64,000 nt of DNA from Nocardioides sp. Root140 (GCF_001426745.1 NZ_LMFI01000010.1:63468-127467); one strand, 5' to 3'. Positions 55,795 through 64,000 are shown, numbered from the stretch's first letter. Notes: generated from the letters alone by a model not told the origin. Translations and numbers: made by a program.

Positions 55795-57308
55795 GCGGAG
55801 GCCTCCTGGAGGGTCTGCGTGGCGGCCTTCATGACGACCTCGGGGGTGGCCTGGTCGCGCGGGATGTCGGCGGTGAGCCGTCCCTCGCAGAGGACCAGGA
55901 CGCGGTCGGCCATCCCGAGCACCTCGGGCAGCTCGGAGGAGATCATCAGGATCGCCATCCCCTGCCCGGCCAGCTCGGAGAGCAGCCGGTGCACCTCGGC
56001 CTTGGTGCCGACGTCGATGCCGCGGGTGGGTTCGTCGATGATCAGGAGCCGTGGGTTGGTGGCCAGCCACTTGGCGATGACGACCTTCTGCTGGTTGCCG
56101 CCGCTCATGGTCGCCGCCGTGGCGTCGAGGGCGCTGGTCTTCACCTCGAGCCGGGACGCCCAGGGCCGCGCCGCCCGGCCCTCGTCGGCGCCACGGAGGA
56201 TGCCGAAGGTGCCGAGCCCGCCGCGGACCACACCGGCGATGTTGCGGGCCACCGAGGCCTCGGTGACCAGGCCCTGCTTGCGACGGTCCTCCGGGACGAA
56301 TGCGATGCCGCGGCGGATCGCCACGCTGGGCTTGTGCTTGGGGATGGTGCGGTCGGCCAGGGTGACCGTGCCGGAGTCGTAGGAGTCGACGCCGAAGATG
56401 GCCCGGGCGACTTCGCTGCGACCGGCTCCGACCAGCCCGGCCAGGCCGACGATCTCGCCGGCACGGACCTCGAAGCTGACGTCGTGGAACACACCGGTGG
56501 ACGTGAGGTTCTCGACGGTCAGGACCGGCCCGCCGATGGCGGCCGGGGTCTTGGGGAACAGGTCTCCGACCTCGCGGCCGACCATCATCTCGACGATCGC
56601 ATCGACGTTCGTGGTGCTGGTCTCGACCGTGTCGACGTACGAGCCGTCGCGCATCACGGTGATGGTGTCGCAGAGGCCGAACACCTCGTCGAAGCGGTGG
56701 GAGATGAAGATCAGCGCGCGCCCCTCGTCGCGGAGGCTGCGGGCGACGGCGAAGAGGCGGTCGACCTCCACCCCACTCAGGGCCGCGGTGGGCTCGTCCA
56801 TGATCAGCAGCCGGGCGTCGAGCGAGATGGCCTTGGCGATCTCGAGGATCTGCTGGTCCGCGATCGACAGCCCGAGCGCGGGTCGCCGCGGGTCGATGTG
56901 GACGCCGAGCCGGGCAAAGAGTGACTCCGCCTCGGTGTGCATGGCGCGGCGGTCGATGCGGCGGCCGCGGCCGAGCGGTTGGCGGCCCATGAAGATGTTC
57001 TCGGTGACCGTGAGGTCGGGGAACAGGGTCGGCTCCTGGTAGATCACCGCGACGCCGGAGTCCTTGGACTCGGCGGTGCTGGAGAAGTCCACGGACTCAC
57101 CACCGAGCAGGAACTCCCCCGAGTCGCGTCGGTGGACACCGGCGACGATCTTGACCAGCGTCGACTTGCCGGCGCCGTTCTCGCCCACCAGCGCGTGGAT
57201 GGACCCGGCGCGGGCCTCGATGCGGCCGGACCGCAGGGCCACCACGGGGCCGAACGACTTGGAGACGTCGCGGAGCTCGAGGACGACCTCGCCGCTTCCT
57301 GCGGGCAT
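55791..57308 (-). CDS. rhaT: Rhamnose ABC transporter ATP-binding protein RhaT
   Basis: 505 residues with two ABC domains, as in RbsA/MglA-type sugar importers. N-terminal Walker A GENGAGKSTLVK and Walker B LLIMDEPTAAL; C-terminal half has GLVGAGRSEVA in place of a full P-loop, signature MSGGNQQKVVIAKW and LLIIDEPTRGID. The degenerate second Walker A is normal for the family. First gene of the rha-lut operon; ATG at 57308 has GGAGG at 7 nt and a LacI-type operator/promoter just upstream. Confidence 0.95.
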   Translation of the reverse strand: MPAGSGEVVLELRDVSKSFGPVVALRSGRIEARAGSIHALVGENGAGKSTLVKIVAGVHRRDSGEFLLGGESVDFSSTAESKDSGVAVIYQEPTLFPDLTVTENIFMGRQPLGRGRRIDRRAMHTEAESLFARLGVHIDPRRPALGLSIADQQILEIAKAISLDARLLIMDEPTAALSGVEVDRLFAVARSLRDEGRALIFISHRFDEVFGLCDTITVMRDGSYVDTVETSTTNVDAIVEMMVGREVGDLFPKTPAAIGGPVLTVENLTSTGVFHDVSFEVRAGEIVGLAGLVGAGRSEVARAIFGVDSYDSGTVTLADRTIPKHKPSVAIRRGIAFVPEDRRKQGLVTEASVARNIAGVVRGGLGTFGILRGADEGRAARPWASRLEVKTSALDATAATMSGGNQQKVVIAKWLATNPRLLIIDEPTRGIDVGTKAEVHRLLSELAGQGMAILMISSELPEVLGMADRVLVLCEGRLTADIPRDQATPEVVMKAATQTLQEASA

Positions 57309-57332
57309 CTGCTGCCTCCGGTTCTTCGTTGA

Positions 57333-57384
57333 TTGAAAGGTTTCAAGTTTCGGTAACGTAACGTGACCGGCACCACAGCGTCAA
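57333..57384 (-). promoter_or_regulatory. rha-lut operon promoter and LacI-type operator
   Basis: Minus strand: -35 TTGACG (57384-57379), 18-nt spacer, -10 TACGTT (57360-57355). After 8 nt comes the near-palindrome TTGAAACCTTTCAA (57346-57333). The operator would cover the start site, as expected for repression by the divergent LacI protein. Confidence 0.7.
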
Positions 57385-57440
57385 GGGTTTCCGCAACAAT
57401 TGCCCAGAGCGCCCACCACCTGCGCAGATGCTGCGCCCGC

Positions 57441-57490
57441 TAGAGTCACCGAACACGCATTGAAACGGCGCGCCACATTTCACGAAACGG
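57441..57490 (+). promoter_or_regulatory. Promoter and operator-like sites of the LacI regulator
   Basis: -10 TAGAGT (57441-57446) is followed by TTGAAACG (57460-57467) and the palindrome-like TTTCACGAAA (57478-57487), then SD GGGAGG. Half-sites resemble those before rhaT, suggesting autoregulation. Confidence 0.5.
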
Positions 57491-57499
57491 GAGGCTTCG

Positions 57500-58516
57500 A
57501 TGGCAATCGGGGTGAAGGACATTGCGACCGCGGCCGGCGTCTCTCTCGGCACGGTCTCCAACGTGCTCAACCATCCTGACCGGGTCAGCCCCCGCACCCG
57601 GGCCCGGGTCGAGAAGGTGATGGCCGAGCTCGGCTTCGTCCCCAACGAGTCCGCCCGGCAGCTGCGGGCCGGCCGCTCGCGCACCCTGGCCTACGTCGTC
57701 CTCGACGCGACCAACCCGTTCTTCACCGACGTCGCCCGCGGTGTCGAGGAGACCTTGGCCGCGCGTGACCTCTCGCTCTACATGTGCAACTCCGACAACC
57801 GTGCCGACCGCGAGGCCAACTACCTCAACCGGCTCGAGGAGCAACGGGTCGCCGGCATCCTGCTCACCCCGGTCGACCCTGAGTCGCCCGCGCTCGACAA
57901 GATCTCCGGCCGCGGCACGCCGATCGTGATCGTCGACCGCACCCGGGCCGGCGACACCCACTGCTCGGTCGCCGTCGACGACGTCCTCGGCGGCCGACTG
58001 GCCCTCGAGCACCTGCTCGACCGTGGCCACGAGCGGATCGCCTTCATCGGCGGCCCCTCCTCGATCGGGCAGGTGCATGACCGTCATGCGGGCGCCCTGG
58101 CGGCACTGGCCGATGCCGGACTCGACGAGAGTCACCTCGTTCGGATCGACACCTCCGCGCTCAGCGTCGGCGAGGGTCGCCAGGCCGCGCAGCGACTGGC
58201 CGGGATGCCCGGGGCGCGCCGGCCCACGGCCGCGTTCTGCGCCAACGACCTCCTGGCCCTGGGTCTGCTCCAGCACTGCGTGACGACCGGGGTCTCCGTG
58301 CCGGACGAGCTGGCCATCGTCGGCTTCGACGACATCGAGTACGCCGGTGCGGCGGCGGTGCCGCTGACCTCCGTGCGCCAGCCCCGCCTCCGCCTCGGCC
58401 GGACCGCTGCCGAGCTGCTGCTCGACGAGGTCGAGAACCCGGACCACGTCCACCAGCAGATCACCTTCACGCCCGAGCTGGTCGCCCGGGCCTCCACGGA
58501 GACCCGGGCGAACTAG
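57500..58516 (+). CDS. LacI-family transcriptional regulator, probable rhamnose regulator
   Basis: 338 residues. The HTH is at about 4-24 (VKDIATAAGVSLGTVSNVLN), with the hinge helix VSPRTRARVEKVMAELGF after it, then a sugar-binding core (YVVLDATNPFFTDVARGVEE; CANDLLALGLLQ; IVGFDDIEYA). Divergent from the rha operon, with matching operators at its own promoter, before rhaT, before the rhamnosidase and before the small LuxR-type gene. Likely represses in the absence of rhamnose or a derivative; effector not determined. Confidence 0.93.
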   Translation: MAIGVKDIATAAGVSLGTVSNVLNHPDRVSPRTRARVEKVMAELGFVPNESARQLRAGRSRTLAYVVLDATNPFFTDVARGVEETLAARDLSLYMCNSDNRADREANYLNRLEEQRVAGILLTPVDPESPALDKISGRGTPIVIVDRTRAGDTHCSVAVDDVLGGRLALEHLLDRGHERIAFIGGPSSIGQVHDRHAGALAALADAGLDESHLVRIDTSALSVGEGRQAAQRLAGMPGARRPTAAFCANDLLALGLLQHCVTTGVSVPDELAIVGFDDIEYAGAAAVPLTSVRQPRLRLGRTAAELLLDEVENPDHVHQQITFTPELVARASTETRAN

Positions 58517-58548
58517 ACACCCCCAGGGGCGTCCGGCCAGCGGGGTGT
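58517..58548. terminator. Hairpin between the LacI gene and the rhamnosidase gene
   Basis: ACACCCC (58517-58523) / GGGGTGT (58542-58548) immediately after the LacI stop, between convergent genes. Confidence 0.5.
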
Positions 58549-58572
58549 TCGGGTCGGACGGGGACGGCCGGA

Positions 58573-61500
58573 TCAGCTCACCGGCCGGCTCCAGACATCG
58601 GCGATCGAGGGGTCGTAGTAGGCGGGGTCACCCTGGTTCTCGAACTTCACCCGGACGGTGCCGTCGGCCGCGGCCAGGGCCGCGGGGACGGTGAACTCGT
58701 AGGCCTCGGTTCCGACGCCACCGGTGTGGGCGAAGGTGCGCAGGAGCACCTCGGTGCCGTCGACGTACACCTTGTAGCGCTTGGTCTGGGCCCGGTCGTA
58801 GGTCTCCACCGCCCGGAGCACGAACGCGTCGCCGGGCACCACGGCCAGGTCGAACTGGAACTGCGAGAACGGGGTCAGGTGACCGGCGTACCGCCGGGTC
58901 AGGCCCGCTTCGCTGCTGGTCCCGGACGACGCCGAGGCGGTGAGCGCATGGGCCTGTTCGGCGGCGGCGACGCCGAGGTCGAGGTGGTCGTACCCCGCGG
59001 CGGTCCCCGGGCTCGGGTCGATGGCCACCCGGACGTTCCCCGTCCCCGAGGCGAGCACCTCGCCGTCACTCGTGACGTGGGCGACCAGGGCGAAGTCCTC
59101 GACGGCCTGCCGGGCGTCGCGCGGCACGCCGACGTCGAGGGAGACGCTGCGGGTCGCCCCCGCGGGGATGTCCAGCACGTCGCTCGGCTCCGGAGCGGTC
59201 CAGCCCGTCGGCACCTCGACCGTGACGCGACCACTGGCCGGTGCGCGGCCGATGTTGCGCACCGTCGCGGTGACGGAGACCGTCGTGCCCGGTCGGACCG
59301 GGCTCGGCGCAACCGTCACCGTGTCCACCACCACCGGCGACGCGACCTCGAGGTCGTAACCCGTCCTCAGCCTGAGCTGCGCGTCCTCGAACTCGTACGT
59401 CGCGGTTGCCGCGCCGCGGGTGGTGCCCGGCCTCTGCCGCTGCGGGACGGTGACGGTGAACCGGCCGTCAGCGGTGTCGCCACCGGCCAGCTTGTTGCTC
59501 AGGCGGGTGCTGGCCGGAGCAGTGGCCCAGCCCTCGGGAAGACCGTCGAGGGTGGCGCGGACGTCGTGCACCGTGGCGCTCCCGGCGTTGCCCACCTCGA
59601 CAGTCAGTGGCGCCTCGTCACCCGGCCGCAGCACGTCGTCGCCGGCGGTCGCGGTCAGGTCGAGCTCGAGGTAGTCGGCGACGGCGACGTCCAGGGCGTC
59701 TCGGACGGCCACGATGGCCGCGTCGAGGCTGGCCACCTCATCGGCCTCGAGGTCGAGCCGGCCGGCGACCTCCTGGGCGGACTCGATGTCGCGGTGGGCG
59801 GCGGCGAGGGCCTTGGCCGCACCTACGACGTCGCCGTCCAGCAGCTCGTCCATCGCGCGGATCGTGTCGGCCCGCGCCGTCGACGTGAGGGCGAGCAGGC
59901 GCGAGGCCAGGCCGGCGTTGATGCTGCCGTCGTCGCGCAGCGCGGTGACGACTCCGTCGGCCGTGGCGATCGCCTCGACCGCCGTACCGGCAAGGCCGCG
60001 CCGCTCGTCGGAGGCGAAGCTGTAGTGCCCCGAACAGACCGTGACCACCACGGTGCCGTCGGCGTACGCCACGTCGTGGACGCCCTCCGCCTCCGCGGCG
60101 GGCAGGCCGCCCTCGGTGACGGCCGAGGCGTTGGCGCCCGGCACCTTGATGGTGGCGGTGGACCCCACGGGCACGTCGACGTCCAGCTGGAGAGTCCGGC
60201 CGGTGCGCCGCCAGTCGCTCGTGACCGGGCCGTACGGCGTCTCCGTGGTCGCCCTGGCCCAGCTCATCTGCTTCGTGACCGCCGGGGCGATGGTCAGGTC
60301 GCGGTAGCCGGTGGTCTCGGAAGCCTTGATCCCGGCGACGTAGTGGTAGAACCAGTCGTCCACGGTGCCCAGGAAGTAGTGGCCGCGGGACCGGGCCTCG
60401 AGCGCCCAGTGCTCCCACATCGAGGTGGCTCCGTTCTCGATCATGTAGCCCCAGCTCGGGTACGCAGTCTGCGCGGCGAGCCGGAACGCCACGTCCTCGT
60501 AGCCGTGGTCGGAGAGCACCGGCAGGAGGTACTTCGTGCCGAGCACGCCGGTGTTGAGCGTGTAGTTGCGTGCCTTCACGTTCGCGACGATGCTGGCCGC
60601 GACGCGTTTCTCGGTCCCCTCGTCCGGGGCCAGGTCGAAGGCCAGCGCCAGCACGTTGTGGGTCTGCCGGTAGCCACGGTCGCCGTTGCCGCGATAGTGG
60701 CCGGCTGCCCGGTCCAGGAAGGTCGCGTTGAACGTGGCCTTGACGGTGGCGGCGTGGTCGGCGAACGCGGCGGCGTCGGCGTCCCTGCCCAGGTGTCGCG
60801 CGGTCCGCTCCATCGCGGTGGTCATCGAGTAGAGGTAGGCGGTGCCCGAGACCCGCACGTCCTCCGGTGCGTTTCCTCCTGCGGGGCTGGCCTCCGGACT
60901 GACCCAGTCACCGAGCCGCGGGTTGGTGACCAGCCCGTTCGCCGACTGCGAGAACTCGAGGTCGACGTACTTCTTCATGCCGTCGTAGTACTCGGTGAGC
61001 ACGCGGTCGTCGCCGCCGTACTGGTAGAGCCACCACGGGATCATGATGTAGGCCGAGTGCCACGGCGGCGCGACGCCCCACTCGCCCCACGTGCTCGAGC
61101 TCGGGGCGATCACCATCGGGCGGCCGTCGGTGGACCGGGTCTCGTTCACGTCGCGCATCCATTTGGCGAAGAGCTCGTGGACGTCGAGGTTCATCATGAA
61201 CATCTCGGCACCCACCGCGGCGTCACCGGTCCAGCCGTTCTTCTCGAACATGGGGGTGTCGGTCGGGATGCCGTGGATGTTGTTCTTCAGCGTGTCCACC
61301 ACGGCCCGGTGGGTGCGGTTCATGATGTCGCTGGAGCTCTCGAACGAGCCGGTCTCCGTCGCGTCGGTGTGCACCACCCGGGCGGTGAACGCGTCCAGCG
61401 TCGGCGGCTCGCTGCCGGGCCAGCCGGTCACCTCGATGTACTGGAAGCCCTTGTAGGAGAAACGGGCCTCCCAGGTCTCACGGTCGCCGGTGCCGGCGAG

Positions 61501-63315
61501 GATGAACCGGTCTGTCTGGAAGCCGCTCTGGAAACCGCCGTTGTTGGAGAAGTTGACCCGGCCGTTGGGCAGCAGCTTCTCGCCGTACTGTGCGCGGACC
61601 GTGGTGCCGGCCGATCCCTCGACGCCCAGCTCGACCCAGCCGGCCAGCATCCGGGGGAACTTCACGACGTAGACGTCGTCTGCGGGTTCGGTGATCTCGA
61701 CGGCCGGCAGGGACTCGGTCACCCGGATCGGCTGCTGGCGCTGGTTGACCAGGCCGCCGGCGGGTCCGTCGACCTCGGTGGCCGATGCCCAGCCCGCGTC
61801 GTCGAAGCCGACGGTGTCGTAGCCGTCCTGGACCAGGCGGGCGTCGTACACCTCGCCGCCGTAGAGGTCGTCGAAGACCGTCGGGCCGTCGTGGATGGTC
61901 CACGAGTCGTCGGTCACCACCTGCTCGGTGTGGCCGTCGGCGTACTCGATGTGCAGGACGGCGCGGAACACCGGCTCGTCGTGCCAGGGCGCACGCTCCC
62001 ACCACCAGACGTTGCCGCCGGTCATGCCGTAGAAGCCGCGGCCGAGCTGCGCGCCCAGCGCGTTGTCACCCTGCGCGAGCTGGTCGGTGACGTCGGTGGC
62101 GACGTACTGCACGGTGTCGTCGTAGTCGGTGAACCCGGGCGACAGCACGTCGTCGCTGACCGGCGCGCCGTTGAGCGACATGTCGGCGTAGCCGCCTGCA
62201 GCCACGAACAACGTCGCGTCACGGACGTCGCCGTCGACCTGGAACTCGCGACGCAGCAAGGGCGCAGGGTTCACCTCGGTCTTCGGCGCGCGGACGCCCG
62301 AGCCCCAGGGGCCACTGCCGTAGTCGGCCTGCTTGGCGGCACTGCCCCAGGCGGAGTCGTCGTACGCCGGGGCCTCGAAGCCGGTCGGGACCGTCTTGCT
62401 CGCCAACCAGTCGGTGCCGGTCGTGAAGACGGAGGTGGTGCCGTCGGTGTAGGTCACCCGCACCTTCGCGACCAAGCCTGCGGGCGAACCGGCTCCGTTG
62501 TTCGTGCGGACCGCGAAGACGTTGCTGGCGGGGTCGAGCTGCACTGTGTAGAGGTGCGACTGCTGCCACTCGTTCTCCGCGCCGTGGCTCTCGCCGACGA
62601 GCTCACCGTTGACCCAGAGGCGGAACAGGTCGTCGGCGGTGATCAGGATCTCCGCGCTCTGCGCGGTCCTGCCCTCCGGTGTCGTGCGGGTGGTGCGGAA
62701 CGCGCGAGGCTCGGCGGGCGCGACCGGACTGGTCGCCTCGGGGGTCCAGATCCACGACGCCCCGGTCATCGTGAGGTCGTCGGAGGTGTCAATCCGTTCG
62801 TTGCCGATCCACGAGCTGTCGGCCCAGTCCGACTCGTCGCGGAACCCCGTGCGCAGCTGACTTGTCGCGGACGCGGTGCCGACGCTGGTCGTGACCTCCA
62901 CGCTCCAGACGTAGTCGGTCGCGGAGGCCAGGTCCGGGCCGTCGTACTCCACACCCGATGACCGGTCGGAGGAGACCTGACCGCTGTCCCAGGTGAGGTC
63001 ACCGGCGTCGAGGTCGGCCCGGCTGGTGGCGACCCGGAGCCGGTAGCCCTCCTGCACGACGTCGCGTGCCTCGGTCTCGATGACCCAGCTGAAGCGAGGG
63101 CGGTCGACGTCGATGCCGACCGGTGCCGTCTTCTTCTCGACCTGGAGGCGCGTGAGAGCGACCTGTGGCGCCGCCGCGGCAGCGTCGGCCGACGCGGTGG
63201 GGGTCGTGAGGGCGACCGTCCCGACGAGGGCGAGCTGGAACACCAGGGCCAGGACGGTCAGCATCGCCGCCGTCCCCCGCCTGTGCGAGCGGGCGTTCGG
63301 GTCCGTTGCCGACAC
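58573..63315 (-). CDS. Secreted multidomain alpha-L-rhamnosidase (GH78)
   Basis: 1580 residues. Signal segment at about 18-44; Fn3-like and Bac_rhamnosid_N beta domains (about 55-600). The GH78 (alpha/alpha)6 barrel (about 640-1000) carries DTPMFEKNGWTGD (about 685-697), a variant of the usual DCPxRxxxGWTGD acid-residue motif, and FLGTVDDWFYHYVAGIK. A beta-sandwich C-domain runs to about 1095, then a helical spacer, two NEW3/CARDB-like domains (about 1215-1430) and a galactose-binding-like C-terminal domain. It releases terminal L-rhamnose from glycans outside the cell. GTG at 63315 has GGAGG 5 nt upstream; the ATG at 63327 would contain that SD. Confidence 0.93.
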   Translation of the reverse strand: MSATDPNARSHRRGTAAMLTVLALVFQLALVGTVALTTPTASADAAAAAPQVALTRLQVEKKTAPVGIDVDRPRFSWVIETEARDVVQEGYRLRVATSRADLDAGDLTWDSGQVSSDRSSGVEYDGPDLASATDYVWSVEVTTSVGTASATSQLRTGFRDESDWADSSWIGNERIDTSDDLTMTGASWIWTPEATSPVAPAEPRAFRTTRTTPEGRTAQSAEILITADDLFRLWVNGELVGESHGAENEWQQSHLYTVQLDPASNVFAVRTNNGAGSPAGLVAKVRVTYTDGTTSVFTTGTDWLASKTVPTGFEAPAYDDSAWGSAAKQADYGSGPWGSGVRAPKTEVNPAPLLRREFQVDGDVRDATLFVAAGGYADMSLNGAPVSDDVLSPGFTDYDDTVQYVATDVTDQLAQGDNALGAQLGRGFYGMTGGNVWWWERAPWHDEPVFRAVLHIEYADGHTEQVVTDDSWTIHDGPTVFDDLYGGEVYDARLVQDGYDTVGFDDAGWASATEVDGPAGGLVNQRQQPIRVTESLPAVEITEPADDVYVVKFPRMLAGWVELGVEGSAGTTVRAQYGEKLLPNGRVNFSNNGGFQSGFQTDRFILAGTGDRETWEARFSYKGFQYIEVTGWPGSEPPTLDAFTARVVHTDATETGSFESSSDIMNRTHRAVVDTLKNNIHGIPTDTPMFEKNGWTGDAAVGAEMFMMNLDVHELFAKWMRDVNETRSTDGRPMVIAPSSSTWGEWGVAPPWHSAYIMIPWWLYQYGGDDRVLTEYYDGMKKYVDLEFSQSANGLVTNPRLGDWVSPEASPAGGNAPEDVRVSGTAYLYSMTTAMERTARHLGRDADAAAFADHAATVKATFNATFLDRAAGHYRGNGDRGYRQTHNVLALAFDLAPDEGTEKRVAASIVANVKARNYTLNTGVLGTKYLLPVLSDHGYEDVAFRLAAQTAYPSWGYMIENGATSMWEHWALEARSRGHYFLGTVDDWFYHYVAGIKASETTGYRDLTIAPAVTKQMSWARATTETPYGPVTSDWRRTGRTLQLDVDVPVGSTATIKVPGANASAVTEGGLPAAEAEGVHDVAYADGTVVVTVCSGHYSFASDERRGLAGTAVEAIATADGVVTALRDDGSINAGLASRLLALTSTARADTIRAMDELLDGDVVGAAKALAAAHRDIESAQEVAGRLDLEADEVASLDAAIVAVRDALDVAVADYLELDLTATAGDDVLRPGDEAPLTVEVGNAGSATVHDVRATLDGLPEGWATAPASTRLSNKLAGGDTADGRFTVTVPQRQRPGTTRGAATATYEFEDAQLRLRTGYDLEVASPVVVDTVTVAPSPVRPGTTVSVTATVRNIGRAPASGRVTVEVPTGWTAPEPSDVLDIPAGATRSVSLDVGVPRDARQAVEDFALVAHVTSDGEVLASGTGNVRVAIDPSPGTAAGYDHLDLGVAAAEQAHALTASASSGTSSEAGLTRRYAGHLTPFSQFQFDLAVVPGDAFVLRAVETYDRAQTKRYKVYVDGTEVLLRTFAHTGGVGTEAYEFTVPAALAAADGTVRVKFENQGDPAYYDPSIADVWSRPVS

Positions 63316-63330
63316 GGTTTCCTCCATCGT

Positions 63331-63344
63331 TTAGAACGTTTCAG
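63331..63344 (-). promoter_or_regulatory. LacI-type operator before the rhamnosidase gene
   Basis: Minus strand CTGAAACGTTCTAA, a near-palindrome centred on CG, matching the operators before rhaT and at 63694. It lies 16 nt before the GTG start, with a possible -10 TTGGAT (63352-63347) next to it. Confidence 0.6.
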
Positions 63345-63476
63345 CGATCCAACCACGCGCGGCGTGATCGGCACCACATCCGTGACCGGATCCGGCCACC
63401 TCCTCGGGCACTTCGGCGCCGCGTCGCCCAGGCGTCGGCGACGATCGCGCTGCGACCAGCACGACCGACCCTGCGG

Positions 63477-63683
63477 TCAGACGAGCCGACGCCGCGCCGC
63501 CCACACGACCGCCTCGACGGTGGTGCCCACGCCGAGCCTGTCGCAGATGAGCCGGATGCGTCGTCGGACCGTGCGTTCGGAGAGGCCGAGTCGTCGGGCT
63601 ACGGTCTCCGCCGGCAGGCCGCTGGCAAGCAGGGCCAACAGCGCGACGTCGTCGTTGCTCAGCTCTTCTGACAATGCCTGCAT
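63477..63683 (-). CDS. Stand-alone LuxR-type HTH protein, probable rhamnose-regulon member
   Basis: 68 residues consisting of little more than a LuxR/GerE HTH (NDDVALLALLASGLPAETVA, then RRLGLSERTVRRRIRLICDR). There is no receiver, PAS or ligand domain and no remnant of one upstream. Its promoter is near consensus and carries the same operator at the same spacing as the rha operon, so it is probably induced with it. It could be a small activator or a decayed regulator. The 149 bp between it and the rhamnosidase start hold only promoter-type sequence. Confidence 0.78.
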   Translation of the reverse strand: MQALSEELSNDDVALLALLASGLPAETVARRLGLSERTVRRRIRLICDRLGVGTTVEAVVWAARRRLV

Positions 63684-63693
63684 CCCGAATTCC

Positions 63694-63744
63694 CTAAAAC
63701 GTTTCAGTCCTGCGGAACGTATGAGGTCCGGCCGACTGTGTCAA
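63694..63744 (-). promoter_or_regulatory. Promoter and LacI-type operator of the small HTH gene
   Basis: Minus strand: -35 TTGACA (63744-63739), 17-nt spacer, -10 TACGTT (63721-63716), then 8 nt and CTGAAACGTTTTAG (63707-63694), a 14-mer palindrome with one imperfect pair. The -10 hexamer and the 8-nt offset are identical to those of rhaT. Confidence 0.7.
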
Positions 63745-63773
63745 CAGTCACGGGGGCATTCACGCCTCCTGAC

Positions 63774-63779
63774 TACAGT
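63774..63779 (+). promoter_or_regulatory. -10 box TACAGT of a leaderless transcript
   Basis: TACAGT ends 6 nt before the ATG at 63786; no SD is present. Confidence 0.45.
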
Positions 63780-63785
63780 CGAGCC

Positions 63786-64000
63786 ATGACTGGGGAGAAC
63801 CAGCCGGCCCGTCGCAGGGTCACGCTGACCGACATCAGCTCCCGTGCCTGGGAGCATCCCGCCGATCAGGGCGCGCTGGTCGCGCTGCGCAAGCTCAAGG
63901 GCTTCGACTTCGTGCTGCGCAAGATGACCGCGATGGTCAACGAACGCGCCTTCCGGCTGCGCTTCCTCGGGTCGGCGATCCGGGTCGACGACCGGCAGTT
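63786..64000 (+). CDS. M48-type metallopeptidase, N-terminal fragment
   Basis: The first 71 residues are visible; the frame runs off the window. LTDISSRAWEHPADQGALVA followed by LRKLKGFDFVLRKM resembles the start of actinobacterial M48 (HtpX/Ste24-like) peptidases, whose HExxH motif would lie further on. No signal peptide in the visible part. Family call is provisional because the catalytic region is not in view. Confidence 0.65.
   Translation, partial: MTGENQPARRRVTLTDISSRAWEHPADQGALVALRKLKGFDFVLRKMTAMVNERAFRLRFLGSAIRVDDRQ

Noticed and set aside
58726..62961. A 1411-codon open frame on the plus strand opposite the rhamnosidase gene
   Set aside because: It is in register with third-codon-position GC bias of the real minus-strand gene, its product is a Gly/Val/Arg/His-rich sequence with no motif, and the minus strand encodes clear GH78 domains.
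63316..63327. ATG at 63327 as start of the rhamnosidase
   Set aside because: The four extra codons contain the GGAGG that best serves as SD for the GTG at 63315.

Overview
The window is about 64 kb of very GC-rich, densely packed DNA typical of an actinobacterium. GTG starts are common, many adjacent genes overlap by 4 bases (ATGA/GTGA), and several genes look leaderless, with a TANNNT -10 box 6-7 nt before the start codon. Mycothiol synthesis (mshB), DUF3117, a sigE-rseA-htrA cluster beside an O-methyltransferase (the mycobacterial order) and an actinobacterial-type dapD all point to Actinobacteria. A Nocardioides-like member of the Nocardioidaceae is my best guess, by inference only. I saw no rRNA, tRNA, CRISPR array, prophage or insertion sequence.

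Region 1 (1-10 kb): the C-terminal end of a zincin-like protein; the envelope-stress operon sigE - zinc-type anti-sigma - htrA, divergent from an O-methyltransferase that seems to start at ATC; leucyl aminopeptidase; DUF3117; a PaaX regulator with an enoyl-CoA hydratase; then a minus-strand run dapE - LOG-family nucleosidase - DivIVA-like protein - small membrane protein. Region 2 (10-21 kb): an F420-type oxidoreductase with a KstR-like operator over its -10 box, a DUF1275 membrane protein, ileS behind a translational T-box riboswitch, a Pro/Gln-rich membrane protein, dapD, a muralytic-looking secreted protein, dapC and a seven-iron ferredoxin. With dapE, three of the succinylase-branch lysine/DAP genes lie in this window.

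Region 3 (21-44 kb) is mixed housekeeping and accessory material: two GNAT proteins, a DUF559 protein bracketed by two copies of an 80-nt palindromic element, a lipoprotein, a secreted lipase, a VanW protein, mshB, a Nudix hydrolase, a thioesterase, a FUSC protein, a YhhN protein, an RclA-like flavoprotein, a fatty-acid desaturase, SGNH and snapalysin-type secreted enzymes, an acyltransferase, an ABC-F ATPase, YchF and several unknown membrane proteins. Convergent gene ends carry either strong hairpins or short tandem repeats of 21-22 nt.

Region 4 (44.6-63.7 kb) is the functional highlight, a complete L-rhamnose utilisation locus. A secreted GH78 alpha-L-rhamnosidase releases rhamnose. An ABC importer (RhaT-P-Q-S), mutarotase (RhaM), isomerase (RhaI), kinase (RhaB) and a fused rhamnulose-1-phosphate aldolase/lactaldehyde dehydrogenase convert it to DHAP and L-lactate. 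A terminal lutABC cassette in the same operon can oxidise the lactate to pyruvate. A LacI-type regulator sits between, and near-palindromic GAAA/TTTC operators occur before rhaT, the regulator itself, the rhamnosidase and a stand-alone 68-residue LuxR-type HTH protein. The promoters of rhaT and of that small HTH gene share the same core and the same 8-nt promoter-to-operator spacing. The window ends in an M48-type protein.
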